Below are positions 34,258 to 42,344 of a stretch of DNA of 64,000 nucleotides, one piece after another. Position 1 is the stretch's first letter; each line of letters starts with the position of its first letter. Below the pieces are notes generated by a model, which was not told the origin of the DNA, did not search any database, and saw only the letters and a program-made list of their open reading frames with translations. This DNA comes from Streptomyces clavuligerus (GTDB taxonomy: Bacteria > Actinomycetota > Actinomycetes > Streptomycetales > Streptomycetaceae): NCBI RefSeq assembly GCF_005519465.1, contig NZ_CP027859.1, forward strand, positions 1,674,001-1,738,000, given 5' to 3'. Made by a program: the position numbers and the translations under genes.

Positions 34258-34739
34258 GCTGCCTTCTCCCACTTCAGATTCGTGGCCGCGGTGGGCGCGT
34301 CCTGGGTCCAGTACAGATGGGACTGCGGCGCCAGTTTCGGAAGAGTGACCTCGGCGGTCTCGCCCGGCTCCACCTGGCGCCAGATGATGTCGTACGTGCC
34401 CCGGATCGACTTGCGGCACAGCGCTTCCGACTGGTCCGTACCGGACTTGCCCTGGCAGTCGTAGACGACGGCCGACAGATCCCGGGCCAGCCGACCGGTG
34501 TTGACGAAGGACAGGTACAAGCCCTTCTGACCGGTGAGTTGGCAGAGCCGGATATCGCCGCCGGTCGCCGCGATGGTGCGCAGCGCCTTGACACAGCTCG
34601 GCGCGGCGGCCGGGGCCTGGGGGGCGGCCGTGGCTGTGGTGGCCGTGCTCAGAGTGGTGACACCGAGCAGCGCCATGAGCAGGGCGGCCACCGGACGGCC
34701 GCCATAGCGTGTCCGCATGACGGACAGCCAACGGGACAT
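34245..34739 (-). CDS. Secreted protein of unknown function, first gene of the operon
   Basis: The protein has 164 residues. Signal peptide (RYGGRPVAALLMALLGVTTLSTATTATA) and a mature domain with four cysteines (PSCVKALRTIA, IRLCQLTG, VYDCQGKSG, ALCRKSI). The end, HLYWTQDAPTAATNLKWEKAAWMY, is aromatic-rich. Not recognised. GGAGGAG lies 9 bases before ATG 34739. It opens an overlapping operon (34245/34257, then GTGA, then a 44-base gap) of four secreted proteins, so it likely works with the pore-former-like product, for example as a partner or inhibitor. Confidence 0.78.
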   Translation of the reverse strand: MSRWLSVMRTRYGGRPVAALLMALLGVTTLSTATTATAAPQAPAAAPSCVKALRTIAATGGDIRLCQLTGQKGLYLSFVNTGRLARDLSAVVYDCQGKSGTDQSEALCRKSIRGTYDIIWRQVEPGETAEVTLPKLAPQSHLYWTQDAPTAATNLKWEKAAWMY

Positions 34740-35388
34740 GAGTGATCTCCTCCATGAGTGAGGGGTCGGCACACGAGGGCGGGTACGGCGGATGCCCGGA
34801 ACGCCGGTGCGCCGAGAAGGGGGCGAAACGGATCGGAGGGATGCCCGCCGCGTCGGGGCGGGCGCCGGGGTGTCTGCCGATGTTCGTCCGGCGCAGGGGG
34901 GGGTGGGGCTTCCGCCGTCGCGCGGACCGGGGGATGGGTGAGGTGGATCTGGCGGCTGGTTGGGCCGACTCCTGCGGCCGTGGACCGAGCGGAGCCGGAT
35001 ACGTCCGTCCTGGCCTCCGCAGTACTGGATCAGGACCGGACCTTGTACGTACATCCAGCATGAGAGCAGACGTGAACCGACAATCAAAGAATCAGTTGGT
35101 CTATCCACCTGTTCGGGCGACCGGCCGGTGCCGGAGATGACGAACCCGTGTTCCACGACACTCCGTCACCCGCCTCCACACGTCGGCAGGCTGTCCGCCC
35201 CTGCCCCAAGCGCGCCGACCCGGCGACGAGAGGAGCGGCCTTCCAACAGCGGGCCCGTCGCGCGGGGAACGTGCTGCGGCGGGGAGCACTACCGCTTTGA
35301 GTGGTTTACCTGCTCATCCGGTCGGTGAACGTCAAACGGCCTGTAGAACCGTGCTGTTCGATCTCTCCCCACTGTAGTGGAGGTTGTT
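34740..35388. other. Divergent leader region, no gene seen
   Basis: 649 bases between the secreted operon and the repeat-containing secreted protein; less GC-rich around 35040-35110 and 35330-35390. It must hold promoters in both directions. Confidence 0.45.
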
Positions 35389-35973
35389 ATGGTTCTGCGT
35401 GCTCTGCGTCGTCCGCTGGCGGTCCCGGCGGTCCTGGCCTGTTCCGCCGCCTTGCTGGGTGCGTCGGGAGCGGCGACGGTGGCCGAGGCCGACGCCCCGG
35501 TGGTTGTGATCACCGACTGGTCGGCGGCGAAGACCGCGATCACGGCGACCTGTCCCCAGGGCACCCAGCTCGTCGGGGGCGGCTACGACTCCGAACCCGT
35601 GCACCTGGGCAACGGGGCCGTGGCCGACGCGGTCAACACCAACGCCCCCTCCGCCTCGAAGCCCAACAGCTGGGTGATCAAGATGGACCTGGGCCGGGCC
35701 AAGGCGATCGCCATGTGCAGCAAGGCCTCCGCGACGCCGCCCACCATCGTCACCTCCGCCTGGTCCGCCGCCAAGCAGGCCGTCTACGCGACCTGCCCGG
35801 CCCGCACCCAGCTGACCGGCGGAGGCTACGACTCCCAGCCCGTCCACACCGGCAACGGCGCCAATGCCGACACCGTCGCCACCAACGGCCCCTCGGCCGC
35901 CAAGCCGAACTCCTGGGTCGTCAGGATGGACCTCGGCAAGATCCAGTCCTTCGCCATGTGCGTCCCGGACTGA
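35389..35973 (+). CDS. Secreted protein made of two copies of a ~70-residue unit
   Basis: The protein has 194 residues. After a signal peptide (RRPLAVPAVLACSAALLGASGAATVAEA) come two near-equal units: WSAAKTAITATCPQGTQLVGGGYDSEPVHLGNGAVADAVNTNAPSASKPNSWVIKMDLGRAKAIAMC and WSAAKQAVYATCPARTQLTGGGYDSQPVHTGNGANADTVATNGPSAAKPNSWVVRMDLGKIQSFAMC. Each has two Cys at equal spacing (ATCP and AMC), suggesting one disulfide per unit. Family not known to me. GAGG precedes ATG 35389; a very strong terminator follows. Confidence 0.85.
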   Translation: MVLRALRRPLAVPAVLACSAALLGASGAATVAEADAPVVVITDWSAAKTAITATCPQGTQLVGGGYDSEPVHLGNGAVADAVNTNAPSASKPNSWVIKMDLGRAKAIAMCSKASATPPTIVTSAWSAAKQAVYATCPARTQLTGGGYDSQPVHTGNGANADTVATNGPSAAKPNSWVVRMDLGKIQSFAMCVPD

Positions 35974-35990
35974 GCCCGGCACACACACCC

Positions 35991-36029
35991 GGACGTGCCG
36001 CGCCGCCCCGGGGGGGGCGCGGCACGTCC
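35991..36029 (+). terminator. Strong stem-loop terminator
   Basis: Perfect 14-bp stem (ggacgtgccgcgcc / ggcgcggcacgtcc) with an 11-base loop, 17 bases after the preceding stop codon. Confidence 0.8.
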
Positions 36030-36083
36030 ACTGGGGGAGAAGCCGTACACGGCCGTCGTCCCCAACCGCTGCCCCAGGGCTGA

Positions 36084-36386
36084 TCAGCCGGTTTGTGGGG
36101 CCGCCGCCGGGACTGTCCCACCTGGGCGGGGTGTGGCGTAGACGCAGACGTTGAGGCTGTCGTCGAACTCCGTGCCGGGCGCGCAGTCCATGACGAAGAA
36201 CGCGCCGAAGTCGTCGCACTGGAAGAACTTGGTCCGGTCCCCGGGGAAGGGACCGTAGTAGTCGCCTCCGCAGATGGGGTTGGGCTTGGCATGGGCCGCG
36301 GGGGCGGTCATGGTCAGGGGGACGAGGAGTACGGCCAGGGCCAGGGTGGCCCGGACGGCGACGCTCGCGACAGGTTTCATGCGCAT
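36084..36386 (-). CDS. Small secreted chitin-binding (CBM14/peritrophin-A-like) protein
   Basis: The protein has 100 residues: a signal peptide (VASVAVRATLALAVLLVPLTMTAPAAHA) and one domain, PICGGDYYGPFPGDRTKFFQCDDFGAFFVMDCAPGTEFDDSLNVCVY, with the spacing C-x-F-x-C-x-C-G-x-F-x-C of type-2 chitin-binding domains. This family is common in arthropods and rarer in bacteria. It may coat chitin or hyphal surfaces. Start ATG 36386 with GAAGAGG upstream. It is convergent with the two-repeat protein gene; the hairpin at 35991-36029 separates them. Confidence 0.82.
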   Translation of the reverse strand: MRMKPVASVAVRATLALAVLLVPLTMTAPAAHAKPNPICGGDYYGPFPGDRTKFFQCDDFGAFFVMDCAPGTEFDDSLNVCVYATPRPGGTVPAAAPQTG

Positions 36387-36696
36387 GTGCTGCCTCTTCT
36401 CATGTGGTCCGAAAGCTGATCGGGCCCGTCGCCACGGCGTCCCGTCTCCGGTGCCGTGTCCGGCCCTGCCAGACATACGGGCTGGCCGTCGGCGGTTCGC
36501 CATCGGTCCGCCGGGGTTCACCCGACCGGCTCAACGACGCTTCCCGGCACCAGGAAACGGCCCTGCAACCTGCCGGGCGCCATCGTGATCCGCGAACGCT
36601 GTCCCTCCTGCCTTCGGCTGCCTCCCCGTCGCGCTGACCGGCGTCGTCCGGCAGACCTGCCGCACACCCCGGTCCGCACTGCCTACTCGGCAGGCA

Positions 36697-37079
36697 TCGA
36701 GCGCGATAGGGACCGCGTCGGGCTCGCCGCCATCTACCGGCAGTTCCCCGGCCCCGCCGAGTTCCAGGACCCGACCGCACCCGGCCCTACCGCCCGATCG
36801 CCGTTGAACGCGTCGGCCGCCAAGCCCGCGCACGGCACCAGCGCACTCCAACTGTCCGGCCACCTCTACAAGGGCGTCACTCCCTACGCATGGGCCGAAC
36901 AAGCCAGGGACGCCACCGGTGGCACCCTGCTGACCATGCTGGACAACGGCCATGCCTCCCTGCCCTCATCGCCCTGTGCCGAGAAGGCAGTCACCTTCTT
37001 CCGCACCGGACGGACGGCCGGGGGCACCTGCGGCGGCAGCGAACAGCCCGCACAGCGCCGGCCTGGCCCCGCCGCGTGA
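36697..37079 (+). pseudogene. C-terminal remnant of a secreted tripeptidyl-aminopeptidase-type hydrolase
   Basis: The frame reads HGTSALQLSGHLYKGVTPYAWAEQARDATGGTLLTMLDNGHASLPSSPCAEKAVTFFRTGRTAGGTC. This matches the TAP-like C-terminal domain of actinobacterial alpha/beta hydrolases (..D..TPY..A...A..LG.RL.T..G.GH......PC...AV..Y...G..P..GT.C). The nucleophile elbow and N-terminal domain are absent, so only the tail survives. Confidence 0.7.
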
Positions 37080-37117
37080 TCCGTTCCGGCGCTGGGTGGG
37101 GCCTCAGGACAGGGGCT

Positions 37118-37340
37118 CTACCGCAGGGAGACGGAAGTGGCGTGGTCGTTGATCAGGCCGACCCAGTCCGCGGACCCGGTAGGTCGGCCCCGTGCGCGGA
37201 ACCGCCGGAGCGGCACTTCGAGCCCATCGAGAGAATGGCGGACCGGCCGCCGTAGCGCCTGTGTTCGTACAGCACACCGCCGATGTACTCCGGAGGACCG
37301 GCGGCGGCACGCGCCTCACCCGAGGCGGTGGCGGGTGCGT
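37118..37340 (-). pseudogene. Frameshifted crystallin/I36-like gene remnant
   Basis: On the minus strand one frame gives PPEYIGGVLYEHRRYGGRSAILSMGSKC, a crystallin-type key motif. After a shift of one base near 37180-37220 another frame gives ADWVGLINDHATSVSLR then stop. Together they match the end of an I36 or beta-gamma-crystallin protein (YEH..YGGRS..L....WV..INDHATSV.LR). No signal peptide is found upstream. Confidence 0.65.
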
Positions 37341-37615
37341 TCAGGTGACTCACGGCCGTGACCGCTCTCCTCGGTCCTGTACCCGGTCGACGCCACCCTG
37401 GTACCGGAAGTGGTGGCGGGGCCCGAGCGGGTGGGCCGCTGTGCCGGTCAGGCCGCGGGCTCTGGCAGCGATGGGTTTCGGAGCGGGGGAGTGGTGTACC
37501 GGCTGGTGTGTCCGGCGGCAGGATGCCCGCGGCCGGAGTCCGTCTCGATGCGGGGAGCGCGGCAACGGGTGCCGACCGTGAGGATGACGCGCGGTTGCGG
37601 GGTGCCTGGAAATGA

Positions 37616-38250
37616 GTGGCTGGTGTTGCCTGGTTCTGGTGGACTCCGGTACCGGCAGGGTGCTGGTTGCCTTCAGCGACCGGTGTGAGGGTGGGGTGTG
37701 AGGGCGCTCTGTCTCGGTGTGCGGGTTTCGGGGCAGGGCTTCTCACTCGTCGCCTTGGTGTACCACCGATCGGAGGACAGGATCCCATGATGTGCAAGAG
37801 GGCTGCTCGGAGCAGGGCGGTCGCCGCTCTGTCGATGCTCGCCGCCGGTGTGCTGACCGCGATGGCCGCCGCGCCCCCGGCGGTGGCGATGTCGGGTCCG
37901 GGGGGCCGGGTGGTGTTGGTGGCGCCGATGTCGGAGAGATCGGGGATGAAGGACTGCGTCCGGGGCAAGTTCTGCTTCTGGGAGGACGAGAATTTCTGGG
38001 GCTGGCGGCTGTCGACGACCGGCAGCGTGCCCTATGTCGGTGACTTCATGAACGACAAGATGAGCTCGCTCTACAACAACACCGACTACTGGGTCACTGT
38101 GTACCGCGACGCGAACTACGTCGACTGCATGTTCTGGACCTACCCCAGAAGGGCGTACTCCGCGCTGGGCGACGAGTTCAACGACCAGGCGAGTTCAGTG
38201 CTACTCACGACGACGGCACCGGAGACGTGCTGACGCCGCCGCCGTCCCGG
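37616..38250 (+). repeat. Direct duplication, copy 2
   Basis: Counterpart of 22975-23610: leader of about 170 bases almost identical, coding part diverging toward the 3' end, similarity ending 17 bases past the stop. Same orientation; recombination between the copies could remove or amplify the 14.6 kb between them. Confidence 0.9.
37787..38233 (+). CDS. Secreted I36-like protein, copy 2
   Basis: The protein has 148 residues, same length as copy 1 at 23147. The signal peptide and the first 70 residues are almost identical, then changes cluster in the exposed-looking second half (copy 2 reads DENFWGWRL, VPYVGDFMNDKMSSLYNNTDYWVTVYRDANYVDCMFWTYPRRAYSALGDEFNDQASSVLL). Cys positions and the FCFWED and DFMNDK elements are kept, so both copies are probably functional with different targets. 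Same GGAGG ribosome site. Confidence 0.87.
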   Translation: MMCKRAARSRAVAALSMLAAGVLTAMAAAPPAVAMSGPGGRVVLVAPMSERSGMKDCVRGKFCFWEDENFWGWRLSTTGSVPYVGDFMNDKMSSLYNNTDYWVTVYRDANYVDCMFWTYPRRAYSALGDEFNDQASSVLLTTTAPETC

Positions 38251-38587
38251 TCACCCTGGCCGGTGCCGGGCCTTTCCGCCCCGTCGCCCACCGCGCGGCC
38301 GTTCCACGACCATGGGGCACCCTCTCCCGGCGGATGACGGACAGCACCTCAAGACCCGGCCGGGCACATCAAGCACACATGAGGCTTGAGCAGGGCGAGC
38401 CGGCAGCGGCGACGATCAACGCGAGTAGCTTCGTACACCCCATCCAGTGCATCCGTTACAGCGGTCGGGGACGCCCCTGAACTGCGAAAACTCCATCCAG
38501 GTGGGTACAGCGGCAGGGCCTCGCAGGTGGGGCTGTCCGGCGGCAGCGGTTCGTCGATGAGGGATCAGCCCGGACCCGACGGAGGTG
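38251..38587. other. Intergenic, no gene seen
   Basis: 337 bases between convergent genes. I see no clear terminator stem or fragment of a known family. Confidence 0.4.
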
Positions 38588-39478
38588 TCACATACTCAAG
38601 GGCGGTAGGGGTGCACGGGATTGAAAGCTCGGCAGGTTCTCCCGGACGAAGGCGTCGAGGGCGCGGGCCGGACGCCCCAGCAGGGCTTCGACGGTGCCGT
38701 TCGGGGACTCCGGCCGGGCGGCGGCGAGCTGCTGGATCTCCACCACATGACCGGCGAGCCACCCCGGCAGGCCCACCGTCCGGACCAGGTGCTCATGGAA
38801 GGCGGCGGGCGGCAGATCGATCACGCGGACGGGATGCCCCGTCAGCCCCGAGAGCAGCCGGGCCAGCTCCGGCTGCGTCCAGGCGCGCGGACCGGTGAGG
38901 ATGTGGCGACCCCCCGCGAGCGCGGGCCGCAGCAGGATCGCGGCGGCGGCGTCGGCGATGTCCCGGACGTCGATGTAGTTGCAGGGCGCCCCGCCCAGCG
39001 AGCCGATGAGTACGCCTTCGGCGATCGCCGGAGCGCTCAGCAGCAGCTTCTGGAAGAAGGCGTAGGGCCGGAGCACGGTGCTCACCATGCCGGTGGCGGC
39101 CAGCCGGTTCTCGATGTGCCAGTGTCCCCGGGAGACGGCGACGGGCGAGTCCGGTTCGGCGGCGGGCGCGGAGAGTTTGACGACATGGCGCACACCGGAC
39201 GCGGCCGCCGCGTCCACGACCGTGCTCTCGTACTCGGTCTGACGGGGGCCGTTGGCCATGGTGAGGAAGAGCTGTGTGGTGCCGGAGAAGGCGGCGCGCA
39301 GCGAGCGGGGGTCGGCGGCGTCCGCCCCGGCGATCTCGACGGGGGGCCGCGCCGGGCCGAGCGCGGCGCGCAGGGAGTCGGGGGTGCGGGTGACGGCCCG
39401 GCAGGGGATGCCGAGCGCGCTGAGTCTGCGGAGCAGGGCTCCGCCGGTGGCGCCGGTCGCGCCCATGACGGTGATCAC
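38588..39478 (-). CDS. NAD(P)-binding NmrA-like oxidoreductase
   Basis: The protein has 296 residues. The N-terminal ITVMGATGATGGALLRRL is the Rossmann GxxGxxG loop; then TQLFLTMANGPRQTEYESTVVDAAAASGVRHVVKLSA and RPYAFFQKLL match NmrA / TMR-type atypical SDRs, which bind NADP(H) and either sense redox or reduce quinones. GTG 39478 overlaps the stop of the membrane gene before it (GTGA), so the two are coupled. A MarR gene precedes them on the same strand, suggesting a quinone- or antibiotic-responsive unit. Confidence 0.88.
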   Translation of the reverse strand: MITVMGATGATGGALLRRLSALGIPCRAVTRTPDSLRAALGPARPPVEIAGADAADPRSLRAAFSGTTQLFLTMANGPRQTEYESTVVDAAAASGVRHVVKLSAPAAEPDSPVAVSRGHWHIENRLAATGMVSTVLRPYAFFQKLLLSAPAIAEGVLIGSLGGAPCNYIDVRDIADAAAAILLRPALAGGRHILTGPRAWTQPELARLLSGLTGHPVRVIDLPPAAFHEHLVRTVGLPGWLAGHVVEIQQLAAARPESPNGTVEALLGRPARALDAFVRENLPSFQSRAPLPPLSM

Positions 39479-39978
39479 TGCGGGATGCCTTTCACGGTTC
39501 GGGGTGCCGGTCGGCCGGGGACGGGAGACGGGACGGTGGCACGCCACCGCCAGGCGAGGACTCCGGCGGCGAGGGCGGCGGAGAGCGGCAGGTCCGTACG
39601 GAGCCGTCCGGGCCAGGCCGGATCGGGTACGGGGGTGTGGGACGGCAGCCATCCGGCGGCGAGCCAGCCAGCCGCCGCCGCGAGGACGGCGGCGAACGCG
39701 GCCACCCCGGCGGCGAGGGCGGGCCGGGGCACGGTCGCCGTCCACCGGGGCGGCCCGCCGGGCCGGGGCCGACCCCGTCGCCGGAGCCAGAGTCCGGTGG
39801 CGGCGGCCACCGCGGCGGAGGTGAGGCCGATGGAGGTGAAGGCGGCGAGAGTGAGTTCGGGGTCGCCCCGGAGGATTCCGCCGAGACCGGCGGTGAGGGA
39901 GGGGGCGAGATAGGCGACCGCGACCTCCCTGCGGAGGGCGAACGGCGGTGCGGTGGCCGGGGGCCGGTCTCTCATCAT
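39475..39978 (-). CDS. Four-helix membrane protein
   Basis: The protein has 167 residues with about four hydrophobic segments (YLAPSLTAGLGGI, AFTSIGLTSAAVAAATGLWL, ALAAGVAAFAAVLAAAAGWLAAGWL, PLSAALAAGVLAW). Not recognised. GGAGCAGC precedes ATG 39978; the stop overlaps the start of the NmrA-like gene. A symmetrical element at 40005-40022, between this gene and the MarR gene, is a likely operator. Confidence 0.75.
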   Translation of the reverse strand: MMRDRPPATAPPFALRREVAVAYLAPSLTAGLGGILRGDPELTLAAFTSIGLTSAAVAAATGLWLRRRGRPRPGGPPRWTATVPRPALAAGVAAFAAVLAAAAGWLAAGWLPSHTPVPDPAWPGRLRTDLPLSAALAAGVLAWRWRATVPSPVPGRPAPRTVKGIPQ

Positions 39979-40004
39979 GCTGCTCCGGTATCGTCCGATG
40001 AAGG

Positions 40005-40022
40005 TAGTAAGGAAGCTAACTA
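40005..40022. promoter_or_regulatory. Putative MarR operator
   Basis: Imperfect inverted repeat tagtaag-gaag-ctaacta (one mismatch) 27 bases before the membrane protein gene. The half-site core agctaac recurs at 40626-40632 upstream of the MarR gene, supporting autoregulation. Confidence 0.45.
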
Positions 40023-40091
40023 TTGGGTCGCGAGTACGCGGCGGTCGCACGGGGCGGACCGCCGGTTCCCTCTGGCCCGGGGACGGAAGGG

Positions 40092-40610
40092 CTAATCGGC
40101 CGTCAGTGCGCCGACCCCGCCCGTGATCCGCCCCAGCAGATCCAGGAACACGTCGCGCTCCTCGGCGCTCAAGGCGCCGACCAGCGCCTGGAGCCGGGCG
40201 AAGTGGTCCGCCGCCATATCGCGCAGCCGCCGGTCGCCGCGCGCCGTGAGGACGACGACCGCGCCGCGCCCGTCCTCGGCGGACGCGCGGCGGGCCACCA
40301 GCCCCTCCCGTTCCAGACCGTTCACCAGGCCGGTCACCGTGGCGCGCGAGACACCGAGGCTGCGCGCCAGCCGGGAGGGCGACTTCTCGCCGCCGCAGTC
40401 CTCCAGGTCGGCCAGCAGCCGGTACCGTCCGGTCGACAGCCCGAAGCGGGCGAAGTGGACCTCGGAAGCCCGGTCCAGTAGCGCCCCGGCGGCCATGAGC
40501 CGGGTCGCGACCAGCACCGCGCGGGGGTCGGCGGCCAGGCCGTACCGGGCGATCTGGCGGCGTGCCTGGTCCAGTGTGGGGGCGGTCGGCCCCGTCTGCT
40601 CCGTGCTCAT
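40092..40610 (-). CDS. MarR-family transcriptional regulator
   Basis: The protein has 172 residues with a winged helix-turn-helix (PSRLARSLGVSRATVTGLVNGLEREGLVARRASAEDGRGAVVVLTARGDRRL) flanked by dimerisation helices, the MarR plan. MarR proteins repress nearby genes and release DNA on binding phenolic ligands or on oxidation; no Cys sensor pair is obvious. It lies 113 bases ahead of the membrane/NmrA pair on the same strand, with a symmetrical element between. Inverted repeats also sit just upstream of its own start (40623-40650), so it likely controls both. Confidence 0.9.
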   Translation of the reverse strand: MSTEQTGPTAPTLDQARRQIARYGLAADPRAVLVATRLMAAGALLDRASEVHFARFGLSTGRYRLLADLEDCGGEKSPSRLARSLGVSRATVTGLVNGLEREGLVARRASAEDGRGAVVVLTARGDRRLRDMAADHFARLQALVGALSAEERDVFLDLLGRITGGVGALTAD

Positions 40611-40631
40611 AAAAACAAATATGGCAGCTAA

Positions 40632-40650
40632 CCACTTCTCGATCAAGTGG
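40632..40650. promoter_or_regulatory. Inverted repeat upstream of the MarR gene
   Basis: Perfect 6-base arms ccactt / aagtgg with a 7-base spacer, next to an agctaac core; a candidate operator or promoter-overlapping site between the divergent MarR and small membrane protein genes. Confidence 0.4.
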
Positions 40651-40685
40651 CCGGTACACATCGCCCGCCGGTACCTTGACCCGCT

Positions 40686-40868
40686 ATGACGATCTCTCAG
40701 CGCATCCTGGTGGGCCTGCTGTTCCTCTTCGCCGCCCTGCGACTCCTCAACGCGGCGGTCACCCCCTCCGACCAGTGGGCCTCGGCCGCGGCCGATGTGA
40801 TCGTGGGCGTCCTCTTCTACGCGGCCGCGCGGACCATCGTGAAACTGTCCCGCAGGCTGCCGCACTGA
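40686..40868 (+). CDS. Small two-helix membrane protein
   Basis: A 60-residue frame, ATG 40686, with two hydrophobic segments (ILVGLLFLFAALRLLNAAV and AADVIVGVLFYAAARTIV). It is divergent from the MarR gene. No family recognised and the ribosome site is weak; codon usage and the two clean membrane segments favour a real gene. Confidence 0.55.
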   Translation: MTISQRILVGLLFLFAALRLLNAAVTPSDQWASAAADVIVGVLFYAAARTIVKLSRRLPH

Positions 40869-40924
40869 CCCGGCGCGGCCAGGACGGGGCGGCCGAGAAC
40901 GGCGCGGCAGCCGGGGCGGTCGGT

Positions 40925-41215
40925 GGAAGGCACGGACGAAGATGTCCGATGTGCCGTTGGTGTTGTCACCGGGGACGATGTCGACGGCGGCGGCCCGGAA
41001 GACCACTTCGCGCCCGCCGCGGGTGACCGCGTCGATCTCCGCCGAGGCGGACCGGCTGGAGACGGGCCTGTCGGCGCCGGTCCGCGGATCGCACAGCGCC
41101 GGCGAGGACGGCCCGGTCGCCCCGCCGAGGGTGTGCGGCAGAGCGGCCGGTGGGGTCGATGGCCACGCCCCGGACGTCCGGCACCTGCTCGGGCGCGGGC
41201 AAGAACGCTGTCACC
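40925..41215 (-). pseudogene. C-terminal remnant of a TolB-like secreted protein
   Basis: With one frameshift near 41125 the minus strand reads VPDVRGVAIDPTGRSAAH / GGATGPSSPALCDPRTGADRPVSSRSASAEIDAVTRGGREVVFRAAAVDIVPGDNTNGTSDIFVRA. This aligns along its length to the end of the intact gene at 43515-44615 (VPGVRALAIDPTGRYLLHTPPGTTGPAPLTLRDLATGTDETVTD...GRHVVFQSAADDIVPDDTNGTTDIFLRT). It is a dead paralogue. Confidence 0.75.
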
Positions 41216-41475
41216 AATCCTGCCGGCTCGTTCCGCGCCTGGACGGACAGAGGCCCGCCCACCGAGCCCCAGGACCTCATCGACGCGGTCACCACCGGAC
41301 ACGGCGTTGACCTCTGCCGCCGGATTGAACAACCACCGGTAGGAGCCGCCCGGACGATCTGGTGGTGCTCAGACGAGCGTGGTTGCCGCCGGCGAAGGCG
41401 GGCCCCTCCAGGGCCCGTCATGGCTGCTGCTGGAGAGGCGCACCCAGCGCACAGAGCCTGCGACCAGCGGGATGC

Positions 41476-41835
41476 CCCTGGATGAGGGTCACGATCTTTC
41501 CTCGAACGTGTCCAGGCTCGGAGTGGGCGTGGGCCTGTGCGATCTCTTCCAGGGGGTAGGTCTGTTCGATGCGCGGCGTGCAACGGCCTTGCGCGCCGAA
41601 TCCGGCGGCCCCGGTGAGGAGCGCGGGATCGTTCGCCGCGCCGCCGACCGCGCCTTCGATCAGCACAATACGCCCCGCCAGCGGGCCGAGCGCCTTGAGC
41701 CCGCCCCATGCCGTCACGGCCGGGAATGGCCGGCAGGTCCACCGGGAGTACGTCGCGGACCTCTCCGCTGCGCACCTTCCAGTCGACGGGGGTGACACCG
41801 GCCGACACGATCACCGCACGGTCAGCGGGGGAGGA
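41476..41835 (-). pseudogene. Internally deleted zinc-type alcohol dehydrogenase/quinone reductase
   Basis: The minus strand first gives DRAVIVSAGVTPVDWKVRSGEVRDVLPVDLPAIPGRDGMG (N-terminal GroES-like domain of medium-chain dehydrogenases). Soon after, in another frame, it gives QTYPLEEIAQAHAHSEPGHVRGKIV (the C-terminal end of the same family). The cofactor-binding centre is mostly missing, apart from a scrap reading AGRIVLIEGAVGGAAND. The gene has lost about two thirds of its length. Confidence 0.7.
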
Positions 41836-42344
41836 GTCCGGCGGAATGGCGATGGGGCGCGAGAGTTCGCGATGCCGGTCAACCCCCGGTGCGGCAGACC
41901 CGGCGGACCCGCCCCTGCCGGACGACGGCCTCGGTGTCACTGGTGCGGGCCCGGTCGGCTGCATAGCTCCTGCGCGATGTACGACGCCGCGGGGCAGTGG
42001 CCGAACCACGGGTGGATGTTCTCACGCTCACCAGCTCTCACCGTGTCCACTTGCGGAACGGGAGACCGGCCGCCTTCACTGTGCACCGAGCCCGCTGCGC
42101 CTGGTCGCAGCGGTTCTCTCCGAGGTCGTCGGCCATCGCTCCATCTCCACCTGTGCCAACAGCCGGCAGTACGAGATGTATTCGCATCCCCAGCTGAACT
42201 CCCGCAGGGTTGGTCCGACCGTGTGCGCGAACGCGTTCGGTAGCGCGAGCGGGTCGGAACTCTGCCCGGTCGTCGGCCGCATCGGACATCAGGAACAACG
42301 CCTCCCGGTGAACAGCGGGCGCGGGAAGCACCCGGACAGGGCCT
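41836..42344. other. Decayed region, nothing recognised
   Basis: 509 bases beyond the dehydrogenase remnant with no assignable frame. Confidence 0.35.
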
